A stretch of 64,000 nt of DNA, from contig WPDH01000065.1 in NCBI GenBank assembly GCA_019137255.1, positions 186,001 to 250,000 of the forward strand. Reading direction: 5' to 3'. Position numbers and translations under genes: made by a program. This DNA comes from Corinectria fuckeliana (taxonomy: Eukaryota > Ascomycota > Sordariomycetes > Hypocreales > Nectriaceae). Positions 34,063 through 45,058 of the stretch are shown here, piece by piece. Within the stretch, counting starts at the first letter, position 1. Each line of letters starts with the position of its first letter. The notes beneath the pieces are model-generated. The model saw only the letters and a program-made list of their open reading frames with translations, did no database searches and had not been told where the DNA came from.

Positions 34063-35040
34063 ACCGAGACCTCTATTTATGGCGTGGCATGTTTAGTTTC
34101 AATTCGGGGATAATGCAAGGTACATCCGTAGTCTGCAGCTAAAACACCGCCCCCACTCGTCGTTGTGCCACCACCATTTGCACCGTGCTCTTTGGGGTCT
34201 GAGCCTCACTCGTCTGGCATGGCTTGACCATTGTCTCCTGGTTGATATGCTGCATGACAACTGAGCTCTACGAATGCAAGGTGGTGGCTTGACACAATGG
34301 TTTCAGGGAGAGACAAGCAAGCAGGGCATGCAGCACGCCTGGGGACTAATCGTTGAACTAGAACGGGCCCTGACACCAGTGTCTTACTTACAAGCTAACC
34401 CCATCTCCCAGATTTCGGGCCTCTAGACATCCGTCTTGGAAAGACAACCCGCCACGGGAGCTGGGCCGAATCGACCAGACTAAACGCCTAAGCCAACCTA
34501 ATTTGGCGTTTAAGAAGCCACAGGCAGATAGAACGATCCAACTTGGCTAGAGACTGGAACACCAACTAGCGAAGGTGCCGAATATACCGGATGTATCTGG
34601 ATAGATGGTTTCATCCCGCTTAAACACGCCCGTCTTGTCTCGATCACTTGGCACAATGCGACATGACAGCTGCACCGTATATGTGTCGTCCCGAAACTCG
34701 CCTGGACAACCGAGAGGGGAGAGTCTGCCTACCAATCTTTAGGCGTATCACCTGCTACTGCTATTGACGCCATCGCGAAAATTGCCCGTCCTGTCGACTT
34801 AGACCCGTCTTCCGTCCCGCCATGCCGCACCGCGCCCGTCCCGGGACACACCGGTCGGTCCCCGCTTAATCGCACTACTTGATTGGCCCGTGTTCCCGCC
34901 GGTTCAACGTCATGGATACGGAGCAGTGACATGGGAGAAGCCGAGCTTGGAACTTGCAACATTGAAGCTCTCTCCAAAGCCCACCACCAGCGAGACCAAT
35001 TCCCTTTCAAACCTGCACCGCTCCCGCTTGTCCGCGCGCA

Positions 35041-36358
35041 ATGGCGAGCTCACAGTGTATGAACCTCCGGCCGCTCGCCTCAGGGCTTGCTCGGCCCTCG
35101 GCCCATCTTCGCCTGAGCCGTCTTCCCTTGACGGCGGTGCGACGCAAGTCTGGGCCCTACGGTTACACCCAGGCGAAGGCTCTTGTGTTTTCCAAGTACG
35201 GAGAGCCCGAGGACGTCCTCAAGTAGGTCCCCATTGCTTCCCGGCCCCCCCTTTTCAGAGGCTGTCCGGCGCTAGAACTCGCCTCGCAGAATCCATTCCC
35301 ACTCCATCTCGCCGTCCATCCCCTCCTCCTCGGTCCTTGTCCGATCCCTCGCCGCGCCCATCAACCCCGCCGACATCAACACCATCCAGGGCACGTACGG
35401 CGCCAAGCCGGCGTTCACCTCCCTGATTGGCACCGCGGAGCCCTCCGTCGTCCCCGGCAACGAAGGCGTCTTCGAGGTGGTTTCCTCCGGCGACCCGTCC
35501 TCGTCCCTGAAGAAGGGCGACTGGGTCCTCCCCGCCATCGGCCAGTTCGGCACCTGGAGGACGCACGCCGTGGACGAAGCGTCCAAGTTCATCAAGGTCA
35601 ACAAGGAAGGTCTGACGCCCACGCAAGTTGCGACTGTCAGCGTCAACCCTTGCACGGCCTACAAGATCCTACGATCCTACGGCCCCAACGCCGGCCCCAA
35701 AGCTGGGCTGGGCATGAAGCCCCTCGAAGTCGGCAGCGGCCAGTGGTTTATCCAGAACGGTGCCAACTCGGGCGTTGGACGGTCCGCTATCCAGTTCGGC
35801 AAGCTGTGGGGACTAAGGAGCATCAACGTCGTTCGCGACCGCGAGACCCCCGAGGCGACGGAGGCGCTGAGGAAAGAGCTTCACGACCTCGGGGCCGACG
35901 TCGTCGTGACAGAGTCCCAGTTCCTATCGCGAGACTGGCGGGACCGGCTCGCGGAAATCACCAACAAGGGCCGCGAGAAAATCGGCCTCGGCCTCAACTG
36001 CGTCGGCGGCAAGTCGGCCACGGCCATCGCCCGGTCTCTCGGCGACGACGGCACCGTGGTTTCTTACGGTGGCATGGCCCGTCAGCCCGTGTCGCTGCCC
36101 GTCGGCCTTCTCATCTTCAAGGACATCCGCTTCGTCGGCTTCTGGCTGAGCCGGTGGAACGAGCGCGACCCCGAAGGTCGCAAGCACATGATTGACGATA
36201 TCCTGAACGTGATCCGCGATGGCAAGTTCCGTGACGTGCCCATCGAGGAGGTCAAGTGGGACTGGGAGACGGAGGAGGCGACGCTGCGGAATGCGGTGCA
36301 GCAGGGTCTCCAGGGGTTCCGCAAAGGCAAGGGTGTTATTGTTTTTGGAGATACCTAG
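35041..36358 (+). CDS. ETR1: Mitochondrial 2-enoyl thioester (enoyl-ACP) reductase Etr1
   Basis: Two exons (35041-35222, 35290-36358) give 416 residues. Etr1/MECR reduces trans-2-enoyl-ACP with NADPH, the last step of mitochondrial type II fatty acid synthesis, which supplies octanoate for lipoate. It belongs to the zinc-free MDR superfamily. The N-terminus is rich in Arg and Ser with no acids until after ARPSAHLRLSRLPLTAVRRK, as in a matrix presequence. The active-site region PADINTIQGTYG sits near residues 85-100, including the Tyr used by the yeast enzyme. The NADPH site NGANSGVGR is at about 216-224. The family motif LNCVGGKSA and the C-terminal KGKGVIVFGDT are present. The intron is phase 2, placed so that VLK joins IHSHSISPS. 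It is convergent with the 401-residue protein gene. Confidence 0.95.
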
Positions 36359-36712
36359 ATCTGACATTAACAATGAAGAATATACACATCACGATGGTCT
36401 TTCATCTGTGAAGCAAGATTGACCCCGTTACAATCATTAGTATCATTCATTACTGCGGATGCACCCATCCGTCGTGTGACTATCCTCATTCCGTCCACTC
36501 CATCTCATAAAGGTAGTTGAAACTAGTCTGGTCTTATCCATGTTGAATTAAACAAACAACGCATTAATCCTGTCCGCTATGCCCTGGCCCCGAGAGTCGC
36601 CGCTCTATAATGCTCCTATATAGCCCCAGTCCCTTGATCCCCCCTTTAACACCCCAACTCCTTGTGAGAACAGTCCCCCAACTCCTCCCAACAGAACAAA
36701 AATAAATATCCT
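36359..36712. other. Convergent intergenic region
   Basis: A 354-bp gap between convergent stop codons, AT-richer than the genes, probably both 3' untranslated regions. Nothing else is seen. Confidence 0.6.
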
Positions 36713-37918
36713 TCAGGCGCAGACCGAGCAGTTGACGACGTCCTCGTAGGTAGGAGGCGTATCATTGTAGTGAGGAGGAAGCTCGCTGCCTTCGTCCCAT
36801 TCCAGGATAACCTGGTCCCTCACGCGGCTGACCGTGACATCCGACTGCACATGCTCGAAATCCGTCGACTGGTCCGTCTCCACCACCTTTCCGCCGACGA
36901 CCTTCGCCCCGGGCACGCCGAACCGCATGAATCCCGCGCTCTTGGTGTTGTTGTCCAGCCGGGAGCCCTGGGGCGTCCCGTCGCGGTACCACACGGCCAG
37001 CATCTTGCCCGTGCACGAGATGGCCAACCGGTGGAAGCAGCACTCGATGCCGTCCTCGATGGTCCGTCGCAGCTCGCCCATCTCCCGGCGGGCGAATGGC
37101 CGGAGATGCTCGTAGCGGACCACGACGGACCACATGTCCTGCACCAGCATGGCCGACGACTCCTCGCCCTCGAGGTCGGCCATCTGCTCCAGGGCGATGA
37201 AGCTGCCCGGCCGCAGGAAGCTGGTGTACCAGGAGGTCGCCTGCTCCAGGATGCGCATGATGCTCTCGAACGGCAGCGGGTCGGGGAAGGCGTCGCGGGC
37301 GAACAGGTCTCTGGCAACGTGCGCGGCGCTCGCCAGGGCCTTGTTCCATTTCCGCGAGGGCTGGACCGGCGAGGCCCTCGATGGATCGCCGATGTCGACC
37401 TGGTTCTTCCAGATGTCGTAGGCGGCCGTCTCCTTGCGGACCTCGCTGAAGATGTGGCCGACGTGGGGGCTGAGGGCGACGCTCGACATCCGGCAGAACC
37501 GGAGGTCCTTCTCGCGCCCGGGCACGTACCGGGCAATCAAGCTACACACGTCAATTAGCTCGAGACTCCTAATGAACTGGACGTAGGAGGTCTCGCGGCT
37601 GGCTTCAACCCAAAGGTGGTCGGCGCGAGCCTTGACGCTGTCGAGTTGCGCCTGGGAGACAAAAGGGTCGGCGGGTGGGTTCTCGGCGCCGTCGCGAACT
37701 TCCTCGAGCAGGGCCTCAAGGTTCGAAGTGAGGGTCAAGGTCAAAGTCCGGTTAGTTCTCTGGGGCATGAGAACTTGGAGAAGCCACAGTTCGATGCAGA
37801 AGCATGTCTCTCCAAGGGTGCCGTTGCCCCAGTCGGCGATTCGGTAGGCTTGCTCGTTGTCGTAAGGGAAGACCTCGTCGAAGACGGCATCAACCGGCGA
37901 TGACTTGAACTGAGACAT
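36713..37918 (-). CDS. Uncharacterised 401-residue protein with two C-terminal PPxY motifs
   Basis: Single open frame from an ATG at 37918. I do not recognise a family. The protein looks globular and mixed helical, with several Trp-containing segments (ADWGNGTLGETCF, HLWVEASRETSYVQFIRSLE, LVQDMWSVVVRYEHLRPFARREMGE), then a Gly/Val-rich part and an acidic end. The C-terminus carries PPHY (381-384) and PPTY (388-391). PPxY motifs bind WW domains of Nedd4/Rsp5-type ubiquitin ligases, so an adaptor or substrate role is a reasonable inference. The last residues are Cys-rich (NCSVCA). A short Thr/Leu-rich stretch near residues 55-70 (RTNRTLTLTLTSNLEALL), preceded by a CTAAC-like sequence, might be an unspliced intron, but no good donor is visible. 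Confidence 0.75.
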   Translation of the reverse strand: MSQFKSSPVDAVFDEVFPYDNEQAYRIADWGNGTLGETCFCIELWLLQVLMPQRTNRTLTLTLTSNLEALLEEVRDGAENPPADPFVSQAQLDSVKARADHLWVEASRETSYVQFIRSLELIDVCSLIARYVPGREKDLRFCRMSSVALSPHVGHIFSEVRKETAAYDIWKNQVDIGDPSRASPVQPSRKWNKALASAAHVARDLFARDAFPDPLPFESIMRILEQATSWYTSFLRPGSFIALEQMADLEGEESSAMLVQDMWSVVVRYEHLRPFARREMGELRRTIEDGIECCFHRLAISCTGKMLAVWYRDGTPQGSRLDNNTKSAGFMRFGVPGAKVVGGKVVETDQSTDFEHVQSDVTVSRVRDQVILEWDEGSELPPHYNDTPPTYEDVVNCSVCA

Positions 37919-38946
37919 GCTGTCGGGTCGGAATCTGTTTGGTTAGAAAAGAGAGTGTTGAAGTATGTCGAAGGACTCAAAAGGGCGAATATCGAATGTC
38001 GATATCGGAGTGTCGAGGGATCCCTTGTTTGAATGGTTGAGTTGAGTAGGCGAGAGGATCACGAGAACAATGATTTCGAGTAGTGGTGGGCGAAGAGTGA
38101 TGTATGGTGAGTATCCAACTAAAGTGTGATGGATGAACGAAAGTATGTTGCTGGTACCGTCAAGGCGAATATAAAGAAGAGAAACGAAATGTGTAGCTGG
38201 TGTGAAGAACTGAGTATTCTGAAGATGTGGAATGCTTGTCTGGGAAAGAGAGAATGGTCCTGAACGACGGGGAGGGCAGCTATATACTCCTTCACGAGAG
38301 CCTGGAGGGCCGGGCCATGTAGGTGTCGGAGATACCTTCGTGAGTTGACTTTCCCAGCATTTTGTTGAGACAGGAGGTTTCTGGTTAGGTCATTCGGGGA
38401 AAGACACCATGATGGTCGAGAGACGAGCATGGACAACCTACCTACTCCACCAAGAGTGCCGTGGTTCGCTCTGCGGGGGCTCCTTAAGATGGGCGCCAAA
38501 GGACAGTAGGAAGTGAATAGCCCGAGGAAAAGAGCGCGGAGAGAACATTACGATGAATGCGAAAACCAGCGAATGGTTATACGTCTTACAGGAGGCAGGT
38601 ACCGTCGTGCAATCCATTACTGGAAAGAAACGTCCCCCAGGTAAGTCTTAGCCCTGGTGGTTGCTTGACCAGATGTAGGAAACCATACAAATAGTTGCGG
38701 ATAGAGTGCGCCAGAAAGACAAAGTGTGTTCAACAAAGGGGTTCTCAAGTGAGCAGGTTACCTAGCATAGTCTGAAGTTTAGAAGAGTTGAGCTCAACTG
38801 AGCAGAGACTCGAGTGTCCCAATGATGTACACCCTCGTAAACTTCGAACACTGGCAAAGGCTGCATTGCTAGGTTATGAATTAAAATCTATGCTGGCGGG
38901 ATACTCTCATGTGTATCAACCTCCAAATCATCCACATATCGGCATC
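37919..38946. other. Intergenic, upstream of the PPxY protein gene
   Basis: About 1 kb between two minus-strand genes: promoter of the 401-residue protein gene and 3' region of VPS34. No supported gene. Confidence 0.6.
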
Positions 38947-41870
38947 CTAAGCTCGGAAAGCTTGGGCCCACTCATGCAATTTGTCGATGACCACCGGGGC
39001 AAACGCCGTCTGAGCGTCCTCGATGACCCTCTCGAAGTATCGCAGGGCGTCCTCCTCGCTCATCTCGAGGTGGAACCGCTCCCTGACTTTGAGAACTGCC
39101 TTGTCGGGCTCCAGTCTGATGTCGGGGATGTTGGCGTCCACCATAAGGCTAAAGAGGTTGAGGATGAGGCTCGACGACTTGCGCAGCGCCGTGTACGCCA
39201 GAAAGCAGTACTGCTTGAACTGCTGGTACTGCTCCGACTGCACGCCCCCCATGCAGTCGACCATCTCCTTGGAAAGCTTCATGAGCGGCGCAAAGGGTTT
39301 GGGGTCCCGGCCGAGGATGAAGCCAAAGTCGGCGTGGAAGAAGTGCCCGTCGGGCGACAGCAGAAGATTTTCGAGGTGGCGGTCGCCCACGCCCAGGATG
39401 TACGTGATGACGCAGTAGCCTGCGCAGGACCTCACGTAAGTGTCCAGGGTCTCGTGGCGGACACCGAGCGGTTGACTGTCATCCGGGTTGTGATACTTCA
39501 GGTAGCCCAGTGCGGGATTGTTCTTGAACTTGTTCACAATGCTGGACAAACTCGCAGATTGGACGAACTGCGAGGCTCCGGCAGATGTGCTGGTTGCTAG
39601 GATCTTGTAAGGAGAGAGTTTGAGATCGAGGTTCTCCTTCTGAAGCAGTTGGTCCATTAGAGTGATAATCTGGATGACCAACTGGTCTTGTCTAAGGTCG
39701 TCGCCCAGCTTGAATATAATGGGATAGGTACTTCCGGTTGTCGTCTTAAAAGTGCACTTGAATGGGTTCAGTGATGACTTGAACACGGTAGTTTGATCCG
39801 GTGCAACACCAGTAATCATGATCGAAGGGTCCAGTGGCATCGGGAGCGGCGGATCGATGACTAGTAGCTCATTCTTAGGATCCGCCAGGAAGTGTTTGAC
39901 GCGGTCGACCTTCTTAGCGACGCTGTCGCTGGATTTTTTGACATCCTCTGCGATCCTGGAGAGGATAGCGACGAGCTCCGCCTGCCGCAGCAGTGTCTTC
40001 CGATCCTCAGCGCCATGCGGCAGTTTGACCAGCTCCATCATGAAGTCGTATGCAACCTTGCGATATATGTTGCGATTGTCAGGGCCTTGCTCGGGGCTGT
40101 TATCATCGCATTCCACCATCAAATACCAGTGGAGGTAATTCCCTAGCTGGAAGTTCGATGCTGCCCGCTGAATGAGGAACCGTGCAAGAGACGAGTCGTG
40201 CGTACTCTCCTCGCTTGCATCCGTCGATATATGCTCGTACTTTAGAGCCTGAACGAGTTGCAGGAGGTACAGCAGTAGCTCTTTGTCGTCAGCTTTGCGA
40301 AGTCGCTCCACGGCATAGGACCGCACTGCCGCATTGTCAAAGACTGGTCCGAGCAACTCAAGGGCGTCGTCAATATCAATTTCGGTCCATCGTCCAAGAA
40401 CTTGAATCGCTTGTTTAGATTCGCTTTGGTCGTTCCAATTAACCGACTTGACGAATTTTGTCAATGCCCTCTTGTCGCGAGTTAAGTGATAGCGGAATTT
40501 CCACACCAGATCTGTTTCCTCTGGGTTGAGGACGTGGGTGGGAGAGTAGGACATGATGAGGTTCAGCTCATCTCGCACTTTGGAGTTCGGCTTCAGGTCC
40601 TTGTCCAGAATACCGTGCCGGTGCGAGCTTCGGAACAGCCGTCGATGTTTCGCCTCGGCTGGGTTGTCCCTATGGCCCACTTCGGGGTCATATACCTTGA
40701 CGAGCCGGCCTCCAGGGCCTGAAGCGGCCTCGCCCAAGGCATTGATGCCGGGCCCGTACTGGACCTGCGGCTGCCTGTGAGCAACACTGACCTGCGAGAG
40801 CGAGAGGCCCTGAAAAGATGAAATGGGCGGAGGATCGTATTCATGGTCGGCAAAAACGACGGGGAAATCGAAGCGTGGTAGCTCGACGTTGAGCAAGAAT
40901 GTTGAAGCGCCCGGGCGGCCATCTTCTGCGGCATGGTTGTTTTGGTCCCCATTGGTGTTTCCCTCTCCGTTTAGTGCCCGCTGGCGCTGCAGCATTTTCA
41001 TAGATGACTTTGCCGCCTGCAGGCCTCCCTTCTCGAAGCTCCGGAAAACCATTTGGTCTAGCCAGTCGACGCGGGGGATCTCGCCCATCTCGTGCTTCTT
41101 GAATAGGGCCTCCATCCGATCGAGCTCTTCGGCATCCTTGTCCAAGGGAGGGGCAGGAGCCTTGCGGGAGTTCGGCTTCTTCTTCGTCGAGATGAGCGCG
41201 GGAGTGGTCGAGTTCTCAGTTCCGTCAGCGTGCTCGTACCGATGTACAAGGCACTTCTGCCGACCCTTCTGAACCTGGTTTTCCTCGTCGAACATGGGGA
41301 GCGTGGTGCCGCCGAATGGTATCGCATGGCCAAGGGCGCCTTTGCCCCCGGTGGGCGATAGGTCCCATACGGTTATAGCAAGGCAAGACTGGGCGGGAAG
41401 GGAGTCGTATGTAATCGGCAACTGAAGCCATTCGTTCCACCTGTACAGCCCGGTTAACGTGAGACCGCCAGACGCTCTGGGCAGTCATACTTTCGCTCGG
41501 CTCGGAAAGGTTTATATGTGGTTTGGACGGGGACGGTCAAGGGCTTCGAGCCAGCCCAGACCTGGACGGTGACATAGAGGTCGGAGTGCGAGCTAGGAAA
41601 CCGACGTTAGGCGGGGCCGTATTCTGGGGCCGGCATAACTCACCTAGTGTTGGATCCGATGTGTCGCAGGTCGGATCTTTCGAGAAGAGTGGAATGTTTG
41701 AACGGCGGCTCTTCGCCCTCAAGGTTCATTCTGCAACGGCGTGTCAACGAAGGTGGACGGGAAGCTAGATTGAGGACGGAAGAGGGTGCTCACATGCGGA
41801 TGCTCACCGGATGATGAACATCCTTGGAGCCCGCAAAGGAGAACGGGTCCATGCGCCCGTACTCAGTCAT
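38947..41870 (-). CDS. VPS34: Class III phosphatidylinositol 3-kinase Vps34
   Basis: Four exons (41870-41794, 41730-41644, 41592-41491, 41440-38947) give 919 residues. Vps34 makes PI3P on endosomal and autophagosomal membranes, in complexes with Vps15 and Vps30/Atg6. The long frame alone lacks the N-terminus. Three small upstream exons restore the C2 domain: DPFSFAGSKDVHHPVSIR, then NLEGEEPPFKHSTLLE, then SDLYVTVQVWAGSKPLTVPVQ. The last joins across a 50-bp intron to WNEWLQLPITYDSLP. A helical PIK domain (about 345-540) follows. The kinase domain has GDDLRQDQL (about 666), the catalytic loop GVGDRHLENLLL (about 773) and DFGFILGRDPKPFAP (about 790), the class III type of activation loop. The C-terminus (VIDKLHEWAQAFRA) is the conserved membrane-contacting helix. 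It is complete, with no damaged motif. Confidence 0.95.
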
Positions 41871-42745
41871 TCTGGGTCAGGTCATTCTGGGTCTGGCGGA
41901 AAGCTTTGGTGGTGAAGGGAGAGCTCTCGGTTGAGCTTCAGTGAGAGTCGCAATCGTGGTGGTTGTGGCTGGAGCAGTTGCGCCGCGGGTCACCGTCACC
42001 GTCACCGTCAACGACCAGGCTGATAAGATAAGGCCGACTGGCGGGGCGCACGAGCCACTACCGTAGTCTCACGCCCCTGCAACCCTGGTAGCTTAGGAAA
42101 TGCCGGCCATCCAACTTCCTCTCTTCCAGGTTAAATAAATACATCCATCTCCTTGTTAATGGCATATATATTCATGGTGCAGCACGAGCTGGAGGGGTTA
42201 CCCTAACTAATGCTACTTCTGGTGCCTGCCATACTCGCCTTAGATCTTGCATTCCCATTTATTATGGTTGAGGGCGCGGCCTAATACTCGACTGGTAAAC
42301 AAATCTTCGAGGCGGAGACCAAGCTGCGGTAGCCTTGACCTCTTCATCGTGTACCTCCATTAGGTAGTGTGCGCCTGGGGCACGAGTCTGTTTATGGAAA
42401 TGGCCGTAGGGGGCCTATGGGAGGTGGCTAGGTATCCGGGCAGATATATGTTGGAATTCAACTATAAGATTTAATAGCAAGTCAGTCAGTCAGTAAGTCG
42501 GTCACCACGAACAAATAAGCATTGCACTTGGATGGTGATAATTGGCCTATTACCTGCATCGTAACATGTACATGCAATTTACTTGTACACGTCTCATGGT
42601 ATCATCAAAGCAAAAACAACAGAAACAGCCTTGCACCACCAACAAACCACAACATGATGAACTTGCCATCTGATCATTACCACCATTACCACCAGGAGAA
42701 TCGCACCACGGGAATCAATCATACACCGGCCTCCTCGCAATCTAT
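41871..42745. other. Intergenic, VPS34 upstream region
   Basis: Between two minus-strand genes. It holds a GTCACC repeat near the VPS34 side and AT-rich sequence near 42150-42500. No gene is seen. Confidence 0.6.
41989..42012 (+). repeat. GTCACC hexamer repeat upstream of VPS34
   Basis: Three perfect GTCACC units followed by a diverged GTCAAC unit, about 120 bases upstream of the VPS34 start codon, in its likely promoter. Confidence 0.8.
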
Positions 42746-43630
42746 CTAGGCCTTGTGGCCACTCAGGTGCCACTGAAACACCTTGCGGAATGTCTCTTTT
42801 GCGTTCCCTTCAAGAACATCTCCGTGGCAGGGAATGAGGGTGGTAAAGTCCCACTGGTCGATGTGCTGCATGCTGTCGTTGAAACTCTGGCGATCCTTGA
42901 CCAGGTACCAGTTAAATCGCTTTATCCACTTGGCGTCTCCCTGCACGTTCTGGACGCCGGAGAACAGCTTGTCAAGGACGCCGCCGGCCGGCCTCTCCGC
43001 TTCTGGCACCTTGCTGTACTGCTCGGTGGCGGGGAGGTTGAAGAGCAGGTCGGCCTCAATGACGACCCGCTCGGGCTTGTAGAAGAAGACCAGCTCGAGG
43101 TTGGTGTGGGCGTCGACGTACTCGTACTCGAAGTCGGCGTCGAACTCGTCGTCGATGTGGGTCTCGCGCTTATTCTCCTTGGTGAAGATGACGGCGAAAT
43201 CCTCCTTGCCAATCTTGGGGTCGTCCTGCTTGGCACGCTTCTCTGGTAGGCCTTGGGGGCCGATGAGCTTGGCGGCGGGAAACTCCTTGGCCCATTCGGA
43301 GACGAAGATGTGGTGCTCGAAGTCGAGGGCGACGATGTAGCGGACGTTGCCGCCCATCTCAACGACCTTGGCCTTGGCTGCATCAGTGAAGGCCACGGGG
43401 GAGAAGACGGCGAGGGCGCCAGAGGTGAGTTTCACTATTGAGGCGGAGTTAGAGGGTCTGAGCGAGGGGTAGTCGAGGTGAGTGAAAGCGAGCATACCGA
43501 CGGTTCCTCGGCCACCAATCTTGATTCTCCCGAAGCGTGCAAACGGCACGGAGAAGGTGACGATGTTGGGCGTGACGTTGCGGATGACCATGACATCGGA
43601 TGGATTTGACGGGATGAGCTTGGACGACAT
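42746..43630 (-). CDS. DUF4336 (metallo-hydrolase-like fold) protein
   Basis: Two exons (43630-43498, 43434-42746) give 273 residues. The sequence fits the DUF4336 family, related in fold to metallo-beta-lactamases, with unknown substrate. Visible markers are NIVTFSVPFARFG near the start, RYIVALDFEHHIFVSEWAKEFP in the middle, KPERVVIEADLLFNLP, and a C-terminal LIPCHGDVLEGNAKETF where CHGD resembles a metal-ligand motif. The 63-bp intron (43435-43497) is in frame and stop-free, but splicing yields GGRGTVVKLTSGALAVFSP, which fits the family better. The frame is open upstream through an Arg/Ser-rich, acid-poor stretch ending RPQRRTFSSHHAAAM. That could be a mitochondrial presequence of a longer form starting near 43950, so the ATG at 43630 is the conservative choice. 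Confidence 0.85.
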   Translation of the reverse strand: MSSKLIPSNPSDVMVIRNVTPNIVTFSVPFARFGRIKIGGRGTVGMLAFTHLDYPSLRPSNSASIVKLTSGALAVFSPVAFTDAAKAKVVEMGGNVRYIVALDFEHHIFVSEWAKEFPAAKLIGPQGLPEKRAKQDDPKIGKEDFAVIFTKENKRETHIDDEFDADFEYEYVDAHTNLELVFFYKPERVVIEADLLFNLPATEQYSKVPEAERPAGGVLDKLFSGVQNVQGDAKWIKRFNWYLVKDRQSFNDSMQHIDQWDFTTLIPCHGDVLEGNAKETFRKVFQWHLSGHKA

Positions 43631-45058
43631 GGCTGCGGCGTGGTGCGAGCTGAAGGTGCGACGCTGTGGGCGGGTGGAGGTTTGGCTGGCTACTGGGGGT
43701 TTGTGTCGAGTCGACAGAGATGGACGATGGAGGCGGGTGCTGGTGCTAGGGATGGTCCTTGGGGATGCGAGGGCGAGAGCAGGAGTGTGAAGCTGCGAAC
43801 GGAAGACGGTGGACTGGGGCGTCTTAATAAGGGTCCGTGGTGTGATCGGGAACGAAGCTTCTATAAACGGAGCGAGCGACCGAGCGTTTAAGTACACGGA
43901 CAAGGAAGCGCACCGATGTGGTGGCCGCACCAGCATCATCATCATCATCGTCATCACCACCAGCACGGGCAATCGTTCACAAGCCAGAGAAGAGAGAGGG
44001 CAGAGAGCAAGGGCTAGCCAAGACTGGACCAATGGAAGCCGATTAATTCTGGTTGGTAATAGGCAACATGGGAAGATTCGATGGCGGGACCGGGCTGTGA
44101 TGCGTGCGGAATCTTGCCAAATGACATCAACACGTCAAACACCACGCCGGGCCTAAAGAAGTCGGCCCACTTCCTGTCACGGCCTCGGCCGAATCTGCAG
44201 TCCGGTCGAGCCGGCTTGACCTTGGACTGCCTTCGTAGATGCAAGGCGGAGGAAGCCGAGGCTCGGGAAGATTGGAGCAGTAGCCCACGGAAGGATGATT
44301 AGTTGTACGGAGTACTGTATTAGAGATCAACAAATTGCCATCCTACAAGTACTTAACCTACCTACTACGAGGTAACTAAAGTATTTTACTGCTGTAGTCT
44401 AAGGTACTAGGTCCCCGGTGCGTGTGGATCCGGTAGTTACTTCGTACGTACTTCGTATGTACACTGTTGATTCCAAATCTACCCCGGCCAGTAATCCACC
44501 TCCTCCACGCGGTTAATCTGCATGCATGTTTCCAGTCCGCAACCCCGACATCTTTTCTCGGCACCTGTCTGTACGTGGAATTGCTATGGGACTGTAGTAT
44601 TCTCATTCTATGGTAGGTAGTACGAATATGCTGCGTCAATGATTCCATCTCAGCCCCAGCCAACAACGCGACATGCAGAACAGGGTGGACACTCCTGCTA
44701 ATGCCCCGCGACATGGCCTCATTCCAAATACGAGTATAGTGTCATGCAAGTCTACGAATGAGAAACTAGTGACGCAGGGCCTACATAGTACTTAACCGTT
44801 GCATGCACCTTAACGACTCCTAGCTGACGTGACGAATCCATCCTTGCTGACCAAACCCTCACTTCACCACTTCAAAATACCTACGGACCACACCAAGCAT
44901 GTCATCCTCCCGGCGAGGAAGAGAAAAGAGGCAATTTTCGTTCCTAACCTAGCATACTTCTTGCTTCTACACAATACTCAGGCATAGTCTATCAAAAACC
45001 CCCATCAACACCGACTATCCGACCTATCGGCATTCTACCCACCAGCTACCGTGTCAAA
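43631..45058. other. Intergenic region with CAT repeat and GTAC-centred palindromes
   Basis: Upstream of the DUF4336 gene. A CAT-rich triplet run is at about 43933-43956. A cluster of GTAC-centred palindromic motifs lies at 44305-44462. No separate gene is supported; the right end is probably the 3' region of the 1,297-residue protein gene. Confidence 0.55.

Larger units (their letters stand above)
32441..35040. other. Intergenic region upstream of ETR1 and the 218-residue protein gene
   Basis: A 2.6-kb divergent interval. It includes the long open leader frame of the minus-strand gene (to 33208), a CAAA repeat, a GAA repeat, a CRE palindrome at 33790-33797 and an ACATCCA/GACA repeat. No further gene is supported. 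Confidence 0.55.

Noticed and set aside
36770..37558. Plus-strand and second minus-strand frames overlapping the PPxY protein gene
   Set aside because: Only the frame from 37918 has a proper ATG start and balanced composition; the others are Arg/Pro-rich or antisense shadows.
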